Origin: Acidicapsa acidisoli
GTDB lineage: Bacteria > Acidobacteriota > Terriglobia > Terriglobales > Acidobacteriaceae
Reading direction: 5' to 3'
DNA length: 64,000 nucleotides
NCBI RefSeq assembly: GCF_025685625.1
Contig: NZ_JAGSYI010000003.1
Span: 744,001-808,000, forward strand
Made by a program: the position numbers and the translations under genes. Within the stretch, counting starts at the first letter, position 1; each line of letters opens with the position of its first letter. The notes under the pieces are model-generated. The model was not told where the DNA came from and made no database searches. It saw nothing but the letters and a program-made list of their open reading frames with translations. This document shows positions 6,249 through 15,355 of the stretch, in pieces.

Positions 6249-9005
6249 ATGAAACCCATTCGTATTGCCCAGACGCCTACGCGCAATCGCCCCCTGAACA
6301 TGCTTCTGGGAGTGGTGCTCATGCTTGCCGCGGCGCTCCTCCTGCTGTCTCTCGTCACGTATCATTCCTCTGATCCATCCTTCAATTCTTCAACCGGCGT
6401 CACCGGCCCCCATGCGGTGCGCAACCTGGTCGGCCCCTCGGGCGCGTATCTCAGCGACGTGCTGCTGCAGACATTTGGAATCACAGCCTTTGCTCTTCCT
6501 CTTTGGTTGGGCGGCCTAGGCTGGGTGTGGGTTCGTTCCCAGTCCAATGGCGTGGCGTGGCTGCGCTGGACGGGCGTGATTTTGACCCTGGCATTTCTGC
6601 CCGCGGTAATCGGGCTGATTCCCTGGCATTGGCACTGGCTCCATGCAATGCCCATCGAGGGTGTGACCGGCCGCCTGATGGCCGACTTCCTGACCGGCTA
6701 CCTGAATTTGACCGGGGCATGGATTGTGGCCGGTGTGGTGGCTGCCGGTGGACTGTACCTTGGCTCGAATTTCAGTTTCCGCGCGGCTTGGGAGTGGAGC
6801 CAGGAACGGTCGATTCAACTCGGGGCATGGCATGATCGCTGGCGGCACTGGCAGGCCGACCGGGCCGATCGCAGAGCGGAGGAAGCTGCGATCCGGGCAG
6901 CCGAACGCGGGCCAATGGATGCCGAGGACGAGATGGACGAGGATGTTCGCGAACCCGGCATATTCGCGCGTCTCTTCGGATTCATGCGCCGCCGAAGTCG
7001 CTCCGACGAAGATCTGCTCGACGAAGTGCCCGCGTTTCAGCGCATGGCCAGCCGGAGCGAAGACGCCAACGGTGCCATTGAAGCAGCCCGGCCCGACTAC
7101 CGCAGCGCCCACCGGCCAAGCATCTGGGAGAAGCGCGAAGCGTCACAGGCCCCGGCTGCCTATTCGGCTCATCCAACTCACCCGGCTCACCAGGCGGAAG
7201 AACAGGAAGAAGTGGTGCCGATTGCGGGCAGAGTCTCGAACGTTTCGGCCTTTTCAGGCGCGACACCTGATGCCGAGTCTGACAGTTTTGGAGATGTTGT
7301 CCGAATGCCCCTGCGCGGACGGGCGAAGGAAGCTGCGGAAGAAGCCGCGAGAGAGCCTGCGGAGGCGAACGCTTCGGCCTATTCGCCGATTGCGCCAATC
7401 GCTGCGGCAGCACCGTCAGCCCCGTCAGCGGCAGCGCGCGCACGGGCCGCCGCTCCGCCGCCGGAAAGCCTGCCGATCCACGAGCGAGCCGACGCGGATC
7501 TGCGCACGACGACCGTGGCTCCCAAGAATGTCAGCGGATTCAAACTGCCGCCCAGCACGCTGCTCAACCAGGGCGAGGAGCCGCTGGCGATCCGCGAAGA
7601 CATGCTGCGCGAAGAAGCCCGCAAGCTGGTCGAAAAATGCGCCGAGTTCAAGGTCAACGGGCAGGTTGTGCAGATCAATCCCGGCCCCATGGTCACGACA
7701 TACGAATTCAAGCCTGACGCCAGCGTGAAATACAGCCGTGTGGCCGGTTTAGGCGACGATCTCTGCCTGGCGATGCGGGCCGAGAGCATCCTGATCGAGC
7801 GCATGGCGGGCACCAGCCACATCGGCATCCAGGTGCCCAACCACGACCGCGAGACGATTCACCTGCGCGACGTAATCGAGTCCGAGACATTTGCCAAGGC
7901 GAAGTCGCGCCTGACCCTCGCCATGGGCAAGGACATCAACGGCCGCATCGTAACCGCGGATCTGGCGGGGATGCCCCACGTGCTGATAGCCGGTTCTACA
8001 GGATCAGGTAAGTCGGTGGCCATCAACGCCATGATCATGTCACTCCTCTTTCGGACAACTCCGGCGCAGGTACGGCTGATTCTCGTCGATCCGAAGCGCG
8101 TGGAACTGGGAATGTACGAGGGCATTCCGCACCTCTTCACGCCGATCATCACCGAGGCGAAGCTTGCGGCCAATGCCCTGCGCAATGCTGTCCGCGAGAT
8201 GGAGCGGCGGCTCAAGCTGCTGGCCAGCCGCAGCGTGCGCAATATCGACCAGTACAACGCCAAGCTCTTGGAGTCCGGAATGGCCAGCCTGTTTACGGAA
8301 GCTGGCGAGGAAGAAACGCCGCTGCCGTTCATCGTCATCATCATCGACGAGTTGGCCGATCTGATGATGCTTGACCGGGCCAACGTCGAGGAATCCATCA
8401 CGCGACTGGCGCAGATGGCCCGTGCGGTCGGCATTCATCTGGTTCTGGCGACGCAGCGGCCCTCGGTCGACGTCATCACTGGCCTCATCAAGGCCAACGT
8501 GCCAACGCGCATCAGCTTCCGGCTCGCGTCGAAGGTCGATTCGCGAACAATCATCGACGACAACGGAGCCGAGTCGCTGCTCGGTCGCGGCGACATGCTC
8601 TTCCGTCCGCCGGGAACTTCGCGGCTGATGCGGCTTCATGCGCCGTACGTCAGCGAAAAGGAGACCGCCGCCGTCGTCGATTTCTGGAAGGCGCAGGGCG
8701 AGGCCGAATATGTCGAAGGCTTCCTCGAAGCTCCCCGGGAAGAGCGCAAGGAGATGGAGGGCGACGGATCGGCTGAGGGGGATGACGACGAGTTGTTCGA
8801 CGACGCAGTTCGTCTGGTCTTCGAGTTCGGCAAAGCTTCGACTTCCCTGCTCCAGAGGCGGCTGCGTATCGGCTACGGCCGCGCCGCGCACTTAATTGAC
8901 CTGATGGAGCGCGACGGGCTGGTCGGTCCGGCGGACGGTTCGCGCCCTCGGGAACTGCTGAAGCATCCCGGCTGGCTGCATGAGGTTCCGACCGCAATGG
9001 AATAA
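6249..9005 (+). CDS. ftsK: DNA translocase FtsK/SpoIIIE
   Basis: A 918-residue septal DNA pump that moves chromosome ends away from the closing septum and activates XerCD recombination at dif. The N-terminal part has about four membrane helices within residues 20-175. A long Ala/Glu/Pro-rich linker follows (about 190-440). The RecA-like motor then has Walker A GSTGSGKS at 582-589, LILVDPKR, a Walker B-type strand FIVIIIDELADLMM near 697-710, and the ATQRPSVDVITG motif. A winged-helix gamma domain (about 850-915) reads KOPS sites. Length and domain order are complete. The downstream beta-propeller gene begins 53 nt later or sooner depending on its start and may share the transcript. Confidence 0.96.
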   Translation: MKPIRIAQTPTRNRPLNMLLGVVLMLAAALLLLSLVTYHSSDPSFNSSTGVTGPHAVRNLVGPSGAYLSDVLLQTFGITAFALPLWLGGLGWVWVRSQSNGVAWLRWTGVILTLAFLPAVIGLIPWHWHWLHAMPIEGVTGRLMADFLTGYLNLTGAWIVAGVVAAGGLYLGSNFSFRAAWEWSQERSIQLGAWHDRWRHWQADRADRRAEEAAIRAAERGPMDAEDEMDEDVREPGIFARLFGFMRRRSRSDEDLLDEVPAFQRMASRSEDANGAIEAARPDYRSAHRPSIWEKREASQAPAAYSAHPTHPAHQAEEQEEVVPIAGRVSNVSAFSGATPDAESDSFGDVVRMPLRGRAKEAAEEAAREPAEANASAYSPIAPIAAAAPSAPSAAARARAAAPPPESLPIHERADADLRTTTVAPKNVSGFKLPPSTLLNQGEEPLAIREDMLREEARKLVEKCAEFKVNGQVVQINPGPMVTTYEFKPDASVKYSRVAGLGDDLCLAMRAESILIERMAGTSHIGIQVPNHDRETIHLRDVIESETFAKAKSRLTLAMGKDINGRIVTADLAGMPHVLIAGSTGSGKSVAINAMIMSLLFRTTPAQVRLILVDPKRVELGMYEGIPHLFTPIITEAKLAANALRNAVREMERRLKLLASRSVRNIDQYNAKLLESGMASLFTEAGEEETPLPFIVIIIDELADLMMLDRANVEESITRLAQMARAVGIHLVLATQRPSVDVITGLIKANVPTRISFRLASKVDSRTIIDDNGAESLLGRGDMLFRPPGTSRLMRLHAPYVSEKETAAVVDFWKAQGEAEYVEGFLEAPREERKEMEGDGSAEGDDDELFDDAVRLVFEFGKASTSLLQRRLRIGYGRAAHLIDLMERDGLVGPADGSRPRELLKHPGWLHEVPTAME

Positions 9006-9058
9006 ATGTGAGCGCAGGGCGTCGAAAGAGCGTCAAAATGGCTGAGGAACAAACTGCG

Positions 9059-10345
9059 ATGCGTCGAGTTCTGGCCCCAACGCGCATGGTCTGGCTGGCA
9101 ATCTGTCTTCTGGCCTGCGCCGGTCTGGCGGCGCAGACTCCGCAGGCGACTGAGTTGCCGGGGCAGCCATTTGTCATCAAGAAAACATGGAACATCGGCG
9201 GCGAAGGTAACTGGGATTACCTGACGCTCGACCCGGATTCACTGCAACTCTACATCGCTCATGGCCCCGTCGTGCAAGTAGTGGACGTGGATGCAGGCAC
9301 GGTCGCCGGCGAGATAGCGGGAATGCGCGATGCGCATGGCATCGCCCTCGACAGCAATGGCCAGTACGGCTATGTCAGCGATGGGCCGTCCAATGATGTC
9401 AAGGTCTTTGACCGGGAGACGCTGGCGGTCGTGGCCAGAATTCCTACCGGCAAGAATCCGCGCGCCATCGTCTTTGAGCCAGCAAGCCGGTTGGTTTTTG
9501 TCATCTGCCCGGCCACGGCGGAAGAGAGCAGGATTCCGAGACGCACAAGCAGCGGACAGCGGATTGTCACCTCATCCGACCCGCTCGTCAAATCGACCGT
9601 GACAGTGATTGACGCGGATTCCCGGAAGCCGCTTGCGGATTTGCTTCTGCCTGGCAAACTCGGCTATGCGCAGACCGACGGCAAGGGCACCGTGTATGTG
9701 AACATTACGGATCGCAGCCAGATTGCCTACTTCAATGCGCAAGGCATCGGATCGCACTTGCGCACCCTGTCTGGCAACAGTTCGCCCGATGCTGTTAAGC
9801 CTGCCGCCGCTAAATCCGAACCTGTCGATCCGTCCGCGACCTCTGTGACAATTGACTGGAGCGATACCGCTCTGGATGTACAGCCGATTCCCAAGGCGCT
9901 GCACGTCTTTCGGCTCGGCCAGGATTGTCAGGCCCCAAAAGGTCTAGCCGTCGACAGCGCCAACCTGCGGTTGTTCACCGCCTGCGACAACATGAAGTTG
10001 CAGGTGCTGAACTCCACCAACGGGCAGCTCGTCGCGTCGCTTCCGATTGGCGCGGGAACAGATGCAATCGGCTACGATGCGAACCGGGGGCTAATCTACG
10101 CGTCGAACGGCGGCGGGGTAGGCAGCCTGACCGTCATTCGCCAGCACCTGACCGACTCGTACGCCGTAATTCAGGAGTTGCCGACGCGGGCGCGGGCGCG
10201 AACGCTGGCTGTCAACCCGGTCTCCGGCGAGGTTTATCTGGTCACCAACATAACGGGATTCGATCTCACGCACAATGGCGGCATCGGTGGTCTAAAAGAG
10301 GCTCCGGTAGCCGGCAGCTTCCAGGTCCTTGTCGTTGGAAATTAA
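9059..10345 (+). CDS. Secreted YncE-like beta-propeller protein
   Basis: About 428 residues with a signal peptide MRRVLAPTRMVWLAICLLACAGLAAQ, then repeated blade units typical of YncE/surface-layer seven-bladed propellers: YLTLDPDSLQLYIAHG, GIALDSNGQYGYVSDG, IVFEPASRLVFVICP, LAVDSANLRLFTACD, IGYDANRGLIYASNG and LAVNPVSGEVYLVTN. These domains act as extracytoplasmic scaffolds; no metal or enzyme motif is visible. I chose ATG at 9059 because GAGGA lies about 10 nt upstream and it gives a proper signal peptide; GTG at 9008, just after the ftsK stop, is an in-frame alternative with a weaker ribosome site. A second propeller of this type lies at 53218-54327. Confidence 0.82.
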   Translation: MRRVLAPTRMVWLAICLLACAGLAAQTPQATELPGQPFVIKKTWNIGGEGNWDYLTLDPDSLQLYIAHGPVVQVVDVDAGTVAGEIAGMRDAHGIALDSNGQYGYVSDGPSNDVKVFDRETLAVVARIPTGKNPRAIVFEPASRLVFVICPATAEESRIPRRTSSGQRIVTSSDPLVKSTVTVIDADSRKPLADLLLPGKLGYAQTDGKGTVYVNITDRSQIAYFNAQGIGSHLRTLSGNSSPDAVKPAAAKSEPVDPSATSVTIDWSDTALDVQPIPKALHVFRLGQDCQAPKGLAVDSANLRLFTACDNMKLQVLNSTNGQLVASLPIGAGTDAIGYDANRGLIYASNGGGVGSLTVIRQHLTDSYAVIQELPTRARARTLAVNPVSGEVYLVTNITGFDLTHNGGIGGLKEAPVAGSFQVLVVGN

Positions 10346-10409
10346 GCCGACCGCGCCAAACTCGCTTTTCCATCCCGATGAACCGGTTTGAAGTGGCAAA
10401 CTAGACGGG

Positions 10410-11198
10410 ATGGCGCATCCCAATGCAAGCTCAGCGTTTCCCAGAATTCTGCTGATTGACGACGACGTCATCAGCCTCGAAGTGCTATCGACAGTGCTTG
10501 AGATGAAGAGGTATCCGGTTGACTGCGCCGAGGATGGCGCAAAGGCGCTGGAGTTTCTCAAGACCAGCGCAGTGCTGCCGGAAGTCATCCTGATGGATTC
10601 CCAGATGCCGGGGCTGAGCGGTCCGGAGCTGGTGACGGAACTACGCCGTCTAAGCGATGCACAGCTCATCGCCATCAGCGGCAGCGAAGTGAGCGCAGAG
10701 CTGCGCCAAGCCACCGACGGATTTCTGTTGAAGCCCGTCGAAGTAGACGCTCTCATCGCGCTCCTAGAAGGCGGAAGCTCCGCAACAGCGCCAGCGGGCT
10801 CAGCAGCTGTTCCGGAAGCGAATTTGGTTGCCGCATCGGATCTGCCTTCCGTAACCGCAGAGGCAGACCTCTTAATTGATCCAATCGTGCTCGGCAAGCT
10901 TCGAGCCATGATGTCCGCATCAGCGGTATTGGAGATCTACACCGCCGTGGCCTCGGATATGAAAACTCGGCTGGTAACACTTGCCGCCGCCATCGACGCC
11001 GGAAACACGACGGAAGTATCGCGAATCGCACACACAATCAAAGGCGGTTGCGCCATGGTTGGGTTTTCAATCGCCACCGCAGCCGCCGCTCGATTGGAAA
11101 ATAGTAACCGGCCAGAGACTTGGCTAAAAGAACTGTCGCAATTACACTTCGCACTGAGCGAGTTGCAAGGTATGCTTGGGAATGGATTACTGGAGTAA
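10410..11198 (+). CDS. Response regulator with C-terminal Hpt domain
   Basis: A 262-residue two-module signalling protein. The N-terminal receiver (about 12-122) has the acidic triad IDDD (17-19), phospho-acceptor Asp63 in LMDSQMP, and Lys108 in FLLKPVE. After a 30-residue Ala-rich linker, the C-terminal part (about 155-258) is a histidine phosphotransfer (Hpt) helix bundle with His208 in IAHTIKGGCAMVG. There is no kinase or DNA-binding domain, so it probably shuttles phosphate between a hybrid kinase elsewhere and another regulator. The NarL-type regulator starts 80 nt downstream on the same strand and is a natural candidate partner. Confidence 0.88.
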   Translation: MAHPNASSAFPRILLIDDDVISLEVLSTVLEMKRYPVDCAEDGAKALEFLKTSAVLPEVILMDSQMPGLSGPELVTELRRLSDAQLIAISGSEVSAELRQATDGFLLKPVEVDALIALLEGGSSATAPAGSAAVPEANLVAASDLPSVTAEADLLIDPIVLGKLRAMMSASAVLEIYTAVASDMKTRLVTLAAAIDAGNTTEVSRIAHTIKGGCAMVGFSIATAAAARLENSNRPETWLKELSQLHFALSELQGMLGNGLLE

Positions 11199-11278
11199 CC
11201 TGAAACTACAATTTCCAGGCTGGATAACTGGAAATCGCTGCGGTTGAAGATGGGCGTAAACGGGGAGGTATAGCTCGA

Positions 11279-11959
11279 ATGGATCGGACTGAAAGAAATG
11301 ATCGCCAGATTCGCATTGTGCTGGCGGATGACCATCCTGTCGTACGCATCGGCGTGCGCAATATGCTCTCCGCAAATCCAGGTTTCGAAGTAGTAGGCGA
11401 GGCCTCGGATGGAGATGAGGCGATCACTCAGACGCTTGAGCTTGAGCCGGATATTCTGTTGCTGGACGTGCAGATGCCGCGCTTGCCCGGTCTCGAAGCG
11501 ATGCGCGCCATCATGAACGGGACGCCGACGGTCAAGATCATCCTTCTCACCTCGCTCATCAGCACGCAGCAGATCATCGAAGCTCTACAGATCGGCGCGC
11601 GCGGCATCGTCCTCAAGGACGCGCTGTCGGACCATCTGCAGACCGCGATCAAAACCGTGATCGCCGGAGATTACTGGATCGGCGGCAAGCGCGTCGTCAA
11701 CCTGGTCAGCGCGCTCCACACGCTGATGCAGCAGGCCGCCGTACCGCAGCGCAAGACCTATGGACTGACTCCGCGAGAGCTTGAAGTAGTAGGCTGCATC
11801 GTGGAAGGCTGCAGCAATCGCGACATCGCCAAGCAATTCACGTTGAGCGAGGAGACGGTCAAGCGGCATCTATCGAATATCTTCGACAAAACCGGCGTTT
11901 CAACGCGCCTGGAACTGGCTCTGTTTGCGATTGCGCATCAATTAGTCACGCCGTCGTAG
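11279..11959 (+). CDS. NarL/FixJ-family response regulator
   Basis: A 226-residue transcription regulator. Receiver domain at about 10-130, with Asp17-Asp18, phospho-acceptor Asp63 in LLDVQMP, and Lys113 in IVLKDA. The C-terminal LuxR-type helix-turn-helix (about 160-222) reads LTPRELEVVGCIVEGCSNRDIA and SEETVKRHLSNIFDKTG. Phosphorylation normally frees the DNA-binding domain to dimerise on promoters. A sensor kinase is not adjacent; the REC-Hpt protein just upstream may relay phosphate to it. A ribosome site GGGGAGG precedes the ATG by about 10 nt. Confidence 0.93.
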   Translation: MDRTERNDRQIRIVLADDHPVVRIGVRNMLSANPGFEVVGEASDGDEAITQTLELEPDILLLDVQMPRLPGLEAMRAIMNGTPTVKIILLTSLISTQQIIEALQIGARGIVLKDALSDHLQTAIKTVIAGDYWIGGKRVVNLVSALHTLMQQAAVPQRKTYGLTPRELEVVGCIVEGCSNRDIAKQFTLSEETVKRHLSNIFDKTGVSTRLELALFAIAHQLVTPS

Positions 11960-11975
11960 AAGACTTGCCCCGTTT

Positions 11976-12356
11976 TCAAATATCGAGAAGCTGCTTCGCC
12001 AGCCGTTCCGGCAGATCGTCGGTGTTTTCACATAGGCCTGTGTGCACCGGCGACGGCTGGATGATGGTGCTGCGCGGAGAAATGAGCCAATGGAAGCGCT
12101 CCCGCTGCGAGAGCTTTGCTATCGGGCCAGCGGATTCGTCCCCGGCGCAGATACGGGAAATCGCTTCCAGATGCTCGCGGACGAGCTCGACGTCCGTTCC
12201 CGGCCACAGTGCCTTCAGGCGCGCCTCGTCGAGGTGAATGCGAGCCGCCAGGAATTTCTTTTCCAGGCAGAAGACGACAACTCCGGCGTTGATGAACTCC
12301 TGCCGCTCCACGCGAGGCACTACGCGAATTACAGCGTAATCAAACGAGCTGGGCAT
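11976..12356 (-). CDS. DUF3037 family protein
   Basis: A 126-residue protein that I recognise as DUF3037 from the opening FDYAVIRVVPRVERQEFINAGVVVFC, then FLAARIHLDEARLKALWPGTD and RFHWLISPRSTIIQPSPVHTGLC. The biochemical function is unknown. The ATG at 12356 lies inside the last codons of the HipA-like gene (17-nt overlap), so the two are translated as a coupled pair in the order kinase then DUF3037. An upstream in-frame ATG at 12398 would add 14 residues deeper inside the kinase gene and is less likely. Adjacency suggests that it partners or regulates the kinase; this is inference. Confidence 0.85.
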   Translation of the reverse strand: MPSSFDYAVIRVVPRVERQEFINAGVVVFCLEKKFLAARIHLDEARLKALWPGTDVELVREHLEAISRICAGDESAGPIAKLSQRERFHWLISPRSTIIQPSPVHTGLCENTDDLPERLAKQLLDI

Positions 12357-13122
12357 GCGCGCGCATCGCCTCCTCTTCAAAGATCCTTGAAGCAGCAAGC
12401 CGCCTGACGAAGAAGTCCGCGTACGCCGCCCGCTTTTGCGCCGGGGTCAGCGCTGTGCGGCCGTCGTCCAGCCACTCGTCCGGAACAAGATCCAGAACTC
12501 CCTCGAAAATCTCCCGCGTCAGCCGTGCATGCGCATGGGCCGAAGCCTGCTCAATCCGCGATGCCCACGGCAAAAGAATGTGGTGAGCTGTCTCCGCAAA
12601 TGCGGATTCGATCTTGCTCGGCATTGTCTCCCAGTTGTGGTGGAAATACAGTGCTGCGCCATGATCGATCAGGTAGAGCCTGCGATGCCATACCAGCAGA
12701 TTGGCGTTTCTCGGGGTGCGATCCACGTTCTGTGTAAACGCGTCGAACCATACAATCAACGACGCTTCCTCTGCCGAAGCGGCATCCCGCGCCGCAGGAT
12801 CGAACATCGTCGAGCCGGGTAGATAATCGAGCGCGAGGTTCAGCCCGACACTGGCTTTGAGCAGTTGACGAATCTCATAATCCGGCTCGTTGCGGCTCAA
12901 AGCCGCGTCCATCTCAATGAGGACGATCTCGGGAACAGGCAGTCCCAGCGCCCGGCCAATTTCGCCCGCGACCAGCTCGGCCACAAGCGCGCTTACGCCT
13001 TGCCCCGCTCCGCGAAACTTTGCCACGTAGATTCCGAGATCGTCCGCCTCAACAATGGCGGGCAGCGAACCGCCTTCGCGCAGCGGCAGCACATAACGGG
13101 TCGCGGTCACAGTTCGGATCAT
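12340..13122 (-). CDS. HipA-like kinase, minimal form
   Basis: A 260-residue protein with the catalytic core of the HipA Ser/Thr kinase family. Lys35 in YVAKF is the ATP-binding lysine. NVDRTPRNANLL at 132-143 is the catalytic loop (Asp134, Asn139), and LIDHGAALYFH at 151-161 holds the Mg-binding Asp153. It is much shorter than E. coli HipA (about 440) and has no N-terminal coupler domain. No HipB-type helix-turn-helix gene is next to it; the partner is DUF3037. Classical HipA phosphorylates glutamyl-tRNA synthetase; the target here is unknown. GGTGG lies upstream of the ATG. A toxin-like or regulatory role is inference. Confidence 0.83.
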   Translation of the reverse strand: MIRTVTATRYVLPLREGGSLPAIVEADDLGIYVAKFRGAGQGVSALVAELVAGEIGRALGLPVPEIVLIEMDAALSRNEPDYEIRQLLKASVGLNLALDYLPGSTMFDPAARDAASAEEASLIVWFDAFTQNVDRTPRNANLLVWHRRLYLIDHGAALYFHHNWETMPSKIESAFAETAHHILLPWASRIEQASAHAHARLTREIFEGVLDLVPDEWLDDGRTALTPAQKRAAYADFFVRRLAASRIFEEEAMRAHAQLV

Positions 13123-13215
13123 GCAGCCACCAGTTTACGATGAGGCGATGCGCCTACCTCTATCCAGTCGAGCGGCTGCGGCATCAGAAACGAGGGGAAT
13201 CTCTCAGGAGAGGAA

Positions 13216-14109
13216 TTGACTTTGAAGATCGGCTTTCTAGGATTGGGCAAGATGGGTTCGCTGATGGCTCGACGGCTCATCGCTGCAGGTCATGATGTAA
13301 CGGTATGGAACCGGACACCTCCGGCGGCAGAAGCACTCGCCGCCGAAGGCGCGGCAATTGCAAAAACTCCCACCGAAGCCGCGCGCAGCAAGGATGCTAT
13401 CGTTTCAATGCTCTTCGACGACGCAGCCAATGAAGAAGTGCTGCTCAGCGCAAATGGCTCTGACGGTGCGATTGCAGCTCTGGACGCAGGCGCGCTGCAC
13501 ATCGCCTGCAGCACCATCAGCGTTGCGCTCTCCGAGCGGCTTGCTCAGGAACATGCGTTGCGCAGGCAGCAATATGTGGCTGCGCCCGTTTTCGGCCGTC
13601 CCAACGTGGCCGCCGAGGGCCGTCTGTGGATCGTCGTCGCGGGCACAGACGAGGCCGTCGCCAAAGCACGGCCCATTCTGGAGCCGCTCAGCCGCGGCAT
13701 TTCCGTGGCAGGTTCGCGGCCTTCACAAGCTCATGCCGTCAAGCTCGCGGGCAATTTTCTGATTACGATGATGATCCAGTCGTTGAGCGAGGCGGTCGTC
13801 TTCGCAAAGGCGAGCGGCATCGATCCTGCCACCATGCTCGAAACGGTGAACTCTGCGCTCTTTCAATCACCCTTTTATGCCGCTTACAGCAAGGTGATGC
13901 TGGAGCCTCCCGCGCAGCCGGGAGCCACCATCGCGCTGGGAGTCAAGGATCTGAAGCTGTTTCTCGAAGCGGCCGAAGCAGGCAAAGTCCGGCTTGCCAT
14001 CGCCGAAAGCATGGCCGACCGGTTTGCGGACGCCCTTGCCGCAGGGCTCGCGCGTGCCGACTGGCCCAGTGGTATGCTTGCGTCGGCTGAACTGGCCGCG
14101 CACCGGTAA
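13216..14109 (+). CDS. NAD(P)-dependent beta-hydroxyacid dehydrogenase
   Basis: A 297-residue member of the 3-hydroxyisobutyrate / 6-phosphogluconate dehydrogenase family, which oxidises beta-hydroxyacids or reduces semialdehydes. The Rossmann motif GLGKMG is at 9-14, followed by VWNRT (30-34), where the Asn-Arg pair suggests NADPH preference. A conserved ISVALSERLA segment follows the cofactor domain. The catalytic lysine is Lys176 in AVKLAGNFL, with Asn180. The C-terminal helical domain is complete. TTG at 13216 is preceded by AGGAGAGGA, a strong ribosome site. The substrate cannot be assigned; glyoxylate/succinic semialdehyde reductases share this architecture. Confidence 0.88.
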   Translation: MTLKIGFLGLGKMGSLMARRLIAAGHDVTVWNRTPPAAEALAAEGAAIAKTPTEAARSKDAIVSMLFDDAANEEVLLSANGSDGAIAALDAGALHIACSTISVALSERLAQEHALRRQQYVAAPVFGRPNVAAEGRLWIVVAGTDEAVAKARPILEPLSRGISVAGSRPSQAHAVKLAGNFLITMMIQSLSEAVVFAKASGIDPATMLETVNSALFQSPFYAAYSKVMLEPPAQPGATIALGVKDLKLFLEAAEAGKVRLAIAESMADRFADALAAGLARADWPSGMLASAELAAHR

Positions 14110-14197
14110 TGTATTTCCGGCGGACTTGAATAAACCTCAACTATTGCCGATCGCTCTCATCGGCAAATCCCTGCTTCAGATTGGATACGATAAAAAC

Positions 14198-14992
14198 ATG
14201 AGTATTTCTGGAAAAACCGTCTTCATCACCGGGGCCAGCGCCGGAATCGGCGAGGCCACAGCCTACGCCTTCGCCGCCGAAGGAGCCCGGCTGCTTCTAT
14301 GCGCCCGCCGCAAGGAAAAAGTAGATATCGTCGCTGAACAAGCTTTAGTCAAAGGCGCGCAGGCCGTCCAAACCTTTGACTTGGATGTGCGGGATCATGC
14401 CGCCGTGGGCGCCTCAATCGCAGCTTTGCCCGCCGAGTGGTCCTCAATCGACATCCTGGTGAACAACGCCGGGCTGAGCCGCGGATTGGACAAGCTCTAT
14501 CAGGGCCAGATCGACGACTGGGAAGAGATGATCGACACCAACGTCAAGGGGCTGCTTTATGTGACCCGCGCCGTCGTGCCGGGCATGGTGGAGCGCGGTT
14601 CGGGCCACATCGTGAACCTCGGCTCCACCGCAGGCGAGCTTCCCTACCCCGGCGGAGCGGTCTATTGCGCCACCAAGGCAGCGGAGAAGTCAATCAACGA
14701 CGGCCTGCGCCAGGATCTGCTCGGGACGCCAGTTCGCGTAACGAGCATCGATCCCGGCATGGTGGAAACAGACTTCAGCAAGGTTCGCTTTCGCGGCGAT
14801 GAGTCCCGTGCCGCCAAGGTCTACCAGGGCGTAGTGCCGCTCACGCCGGAGGACGTGGCCGATGCAATCGTCTGGGCAGTCGCCAGACCTGCGCACGTGA
14901 ATATTGCGCACGTCCTGATGACCTCCGTGACGCAGGCCAATTCGTTGATGTTTCACCGCGAACAGACTGGAACCACAGGCAATACGCGTTAG
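14198..14992 (+). CDS. Short-chain dehydrogenase/reductase (YdfG-like)
   Basis: A 264-residue classical SDR oxidoreductase. TGASAGIG at 11-18 binds the nucleotide, CARRKEK at 35-41 suggests NADPH, and NNAG is at 89-92. The catalytic set is Asn114 in DTNVKG, Ser143, Tyr156 and Lys160 (YCATK). The SIDPGMVETDFSKVRF segment and overall length match the YdfG/3-hydroxy acid dehydrogenase branch, which acts on small hydroxy acids such as L-allo-threonine or malonic semialdehyde. The real ATG is at 14198; the frame extends upstream into the previous gene but without a good start. No clear Shine-Dalgarno is visible, only an A-rich leader. Confidence 0.9.
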   Translation: MSISGKTVFITGASAGIGEATAYAFAAEGARLLLCARRKEKVDIVAEQALVKGAQAVQTFDLDVRDHAAVGASIAALPAEWSSIDILVNNAGLSRGLDKLYQGQIDDWEEMIDTNVKGLLYVTRAVVPGMVERGSGHIVNLGSTAGELPYPGGAVYCATKAAEKSINDGLRQDLLGTPVRVTSIDPGMVETDFSKVRFRGDESRAAKVYQGVVPLTPEDVADAIVWAVARPAHVNIAHVLMTSVTQANSLMFHREQTGTTGNTR

Positions 14993-15010
14993 TTTCAGTC
15001 GCAAAGGATG

Positions 15011-15265
15011 TTAATTTAACGCTTGAATCTGTGCCTCTATATGCGCCAGGGCGGCTTCCAAAGCCGCTCTCCGGCCAGGATTTGATGTACGTTGCGATAG
15101 AATGAATTCCCGTTGCAGGTTCAATTCCTGAATCTGACGAGTGCGATGAGCTTTATCCACTTGTTGCTTCCGGAGATCCTGCGCGCTGCCGGAAAATATG
15201 GACGACTGCTGCTGGCTTGTTGCCATTTGCTCCTCCACCGATTTGCTTTCCCAACCACGTGCCAT
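15011..15265 (-). CDS. Small hypothetical protein
   Basis: About 84 residues from ATG at 15265. It is hydrophilic and probably helical: WESKSVEEQMA, KQQVDKAHRTRQIQELNLQ and a C-terminal ALEAALAHIEAQIQALN with heptad-like leucine/isoleucine spacing. No signal peptide, no cysteine and no recognised domain. Convergent with the SDR gene, only 18 nt from its stop, and divergent from the following reductase. Codon use resembles the neighbours. The call rests on an open frame with coiled-coil-like composition; function unknown. Confidence 0.6.
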   Translation of the reverse strand: MARGWESKSVEEQMATSQQQSSIFSGSAQDLRKQQVDKAHRTRQIQELNLQREFILSQRTSNPGRRAALEAALAHIEAQIQALN

Positions 15266-15355
15266 GCTTTGATTGTACTTCGATTCTACGTGGATCGGGC
15301 GGAATCGCGTCTCATCCCGTGCGCATCGAATCACCCAGAGTTATAGGAGACCCCC

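Noticed and set aside
6724-7728. A 334-residue open frame within ftsK
   Set aside because: Arg/Pro/Ser-rich, in another frame of the FtsK linker, with no start signal or motif.
8040-8891. A 283-residue minus-strand frame inside ftsK
   Set aside because: Antisense to the conserved FtsK motor domain; composition of a shadow frame.
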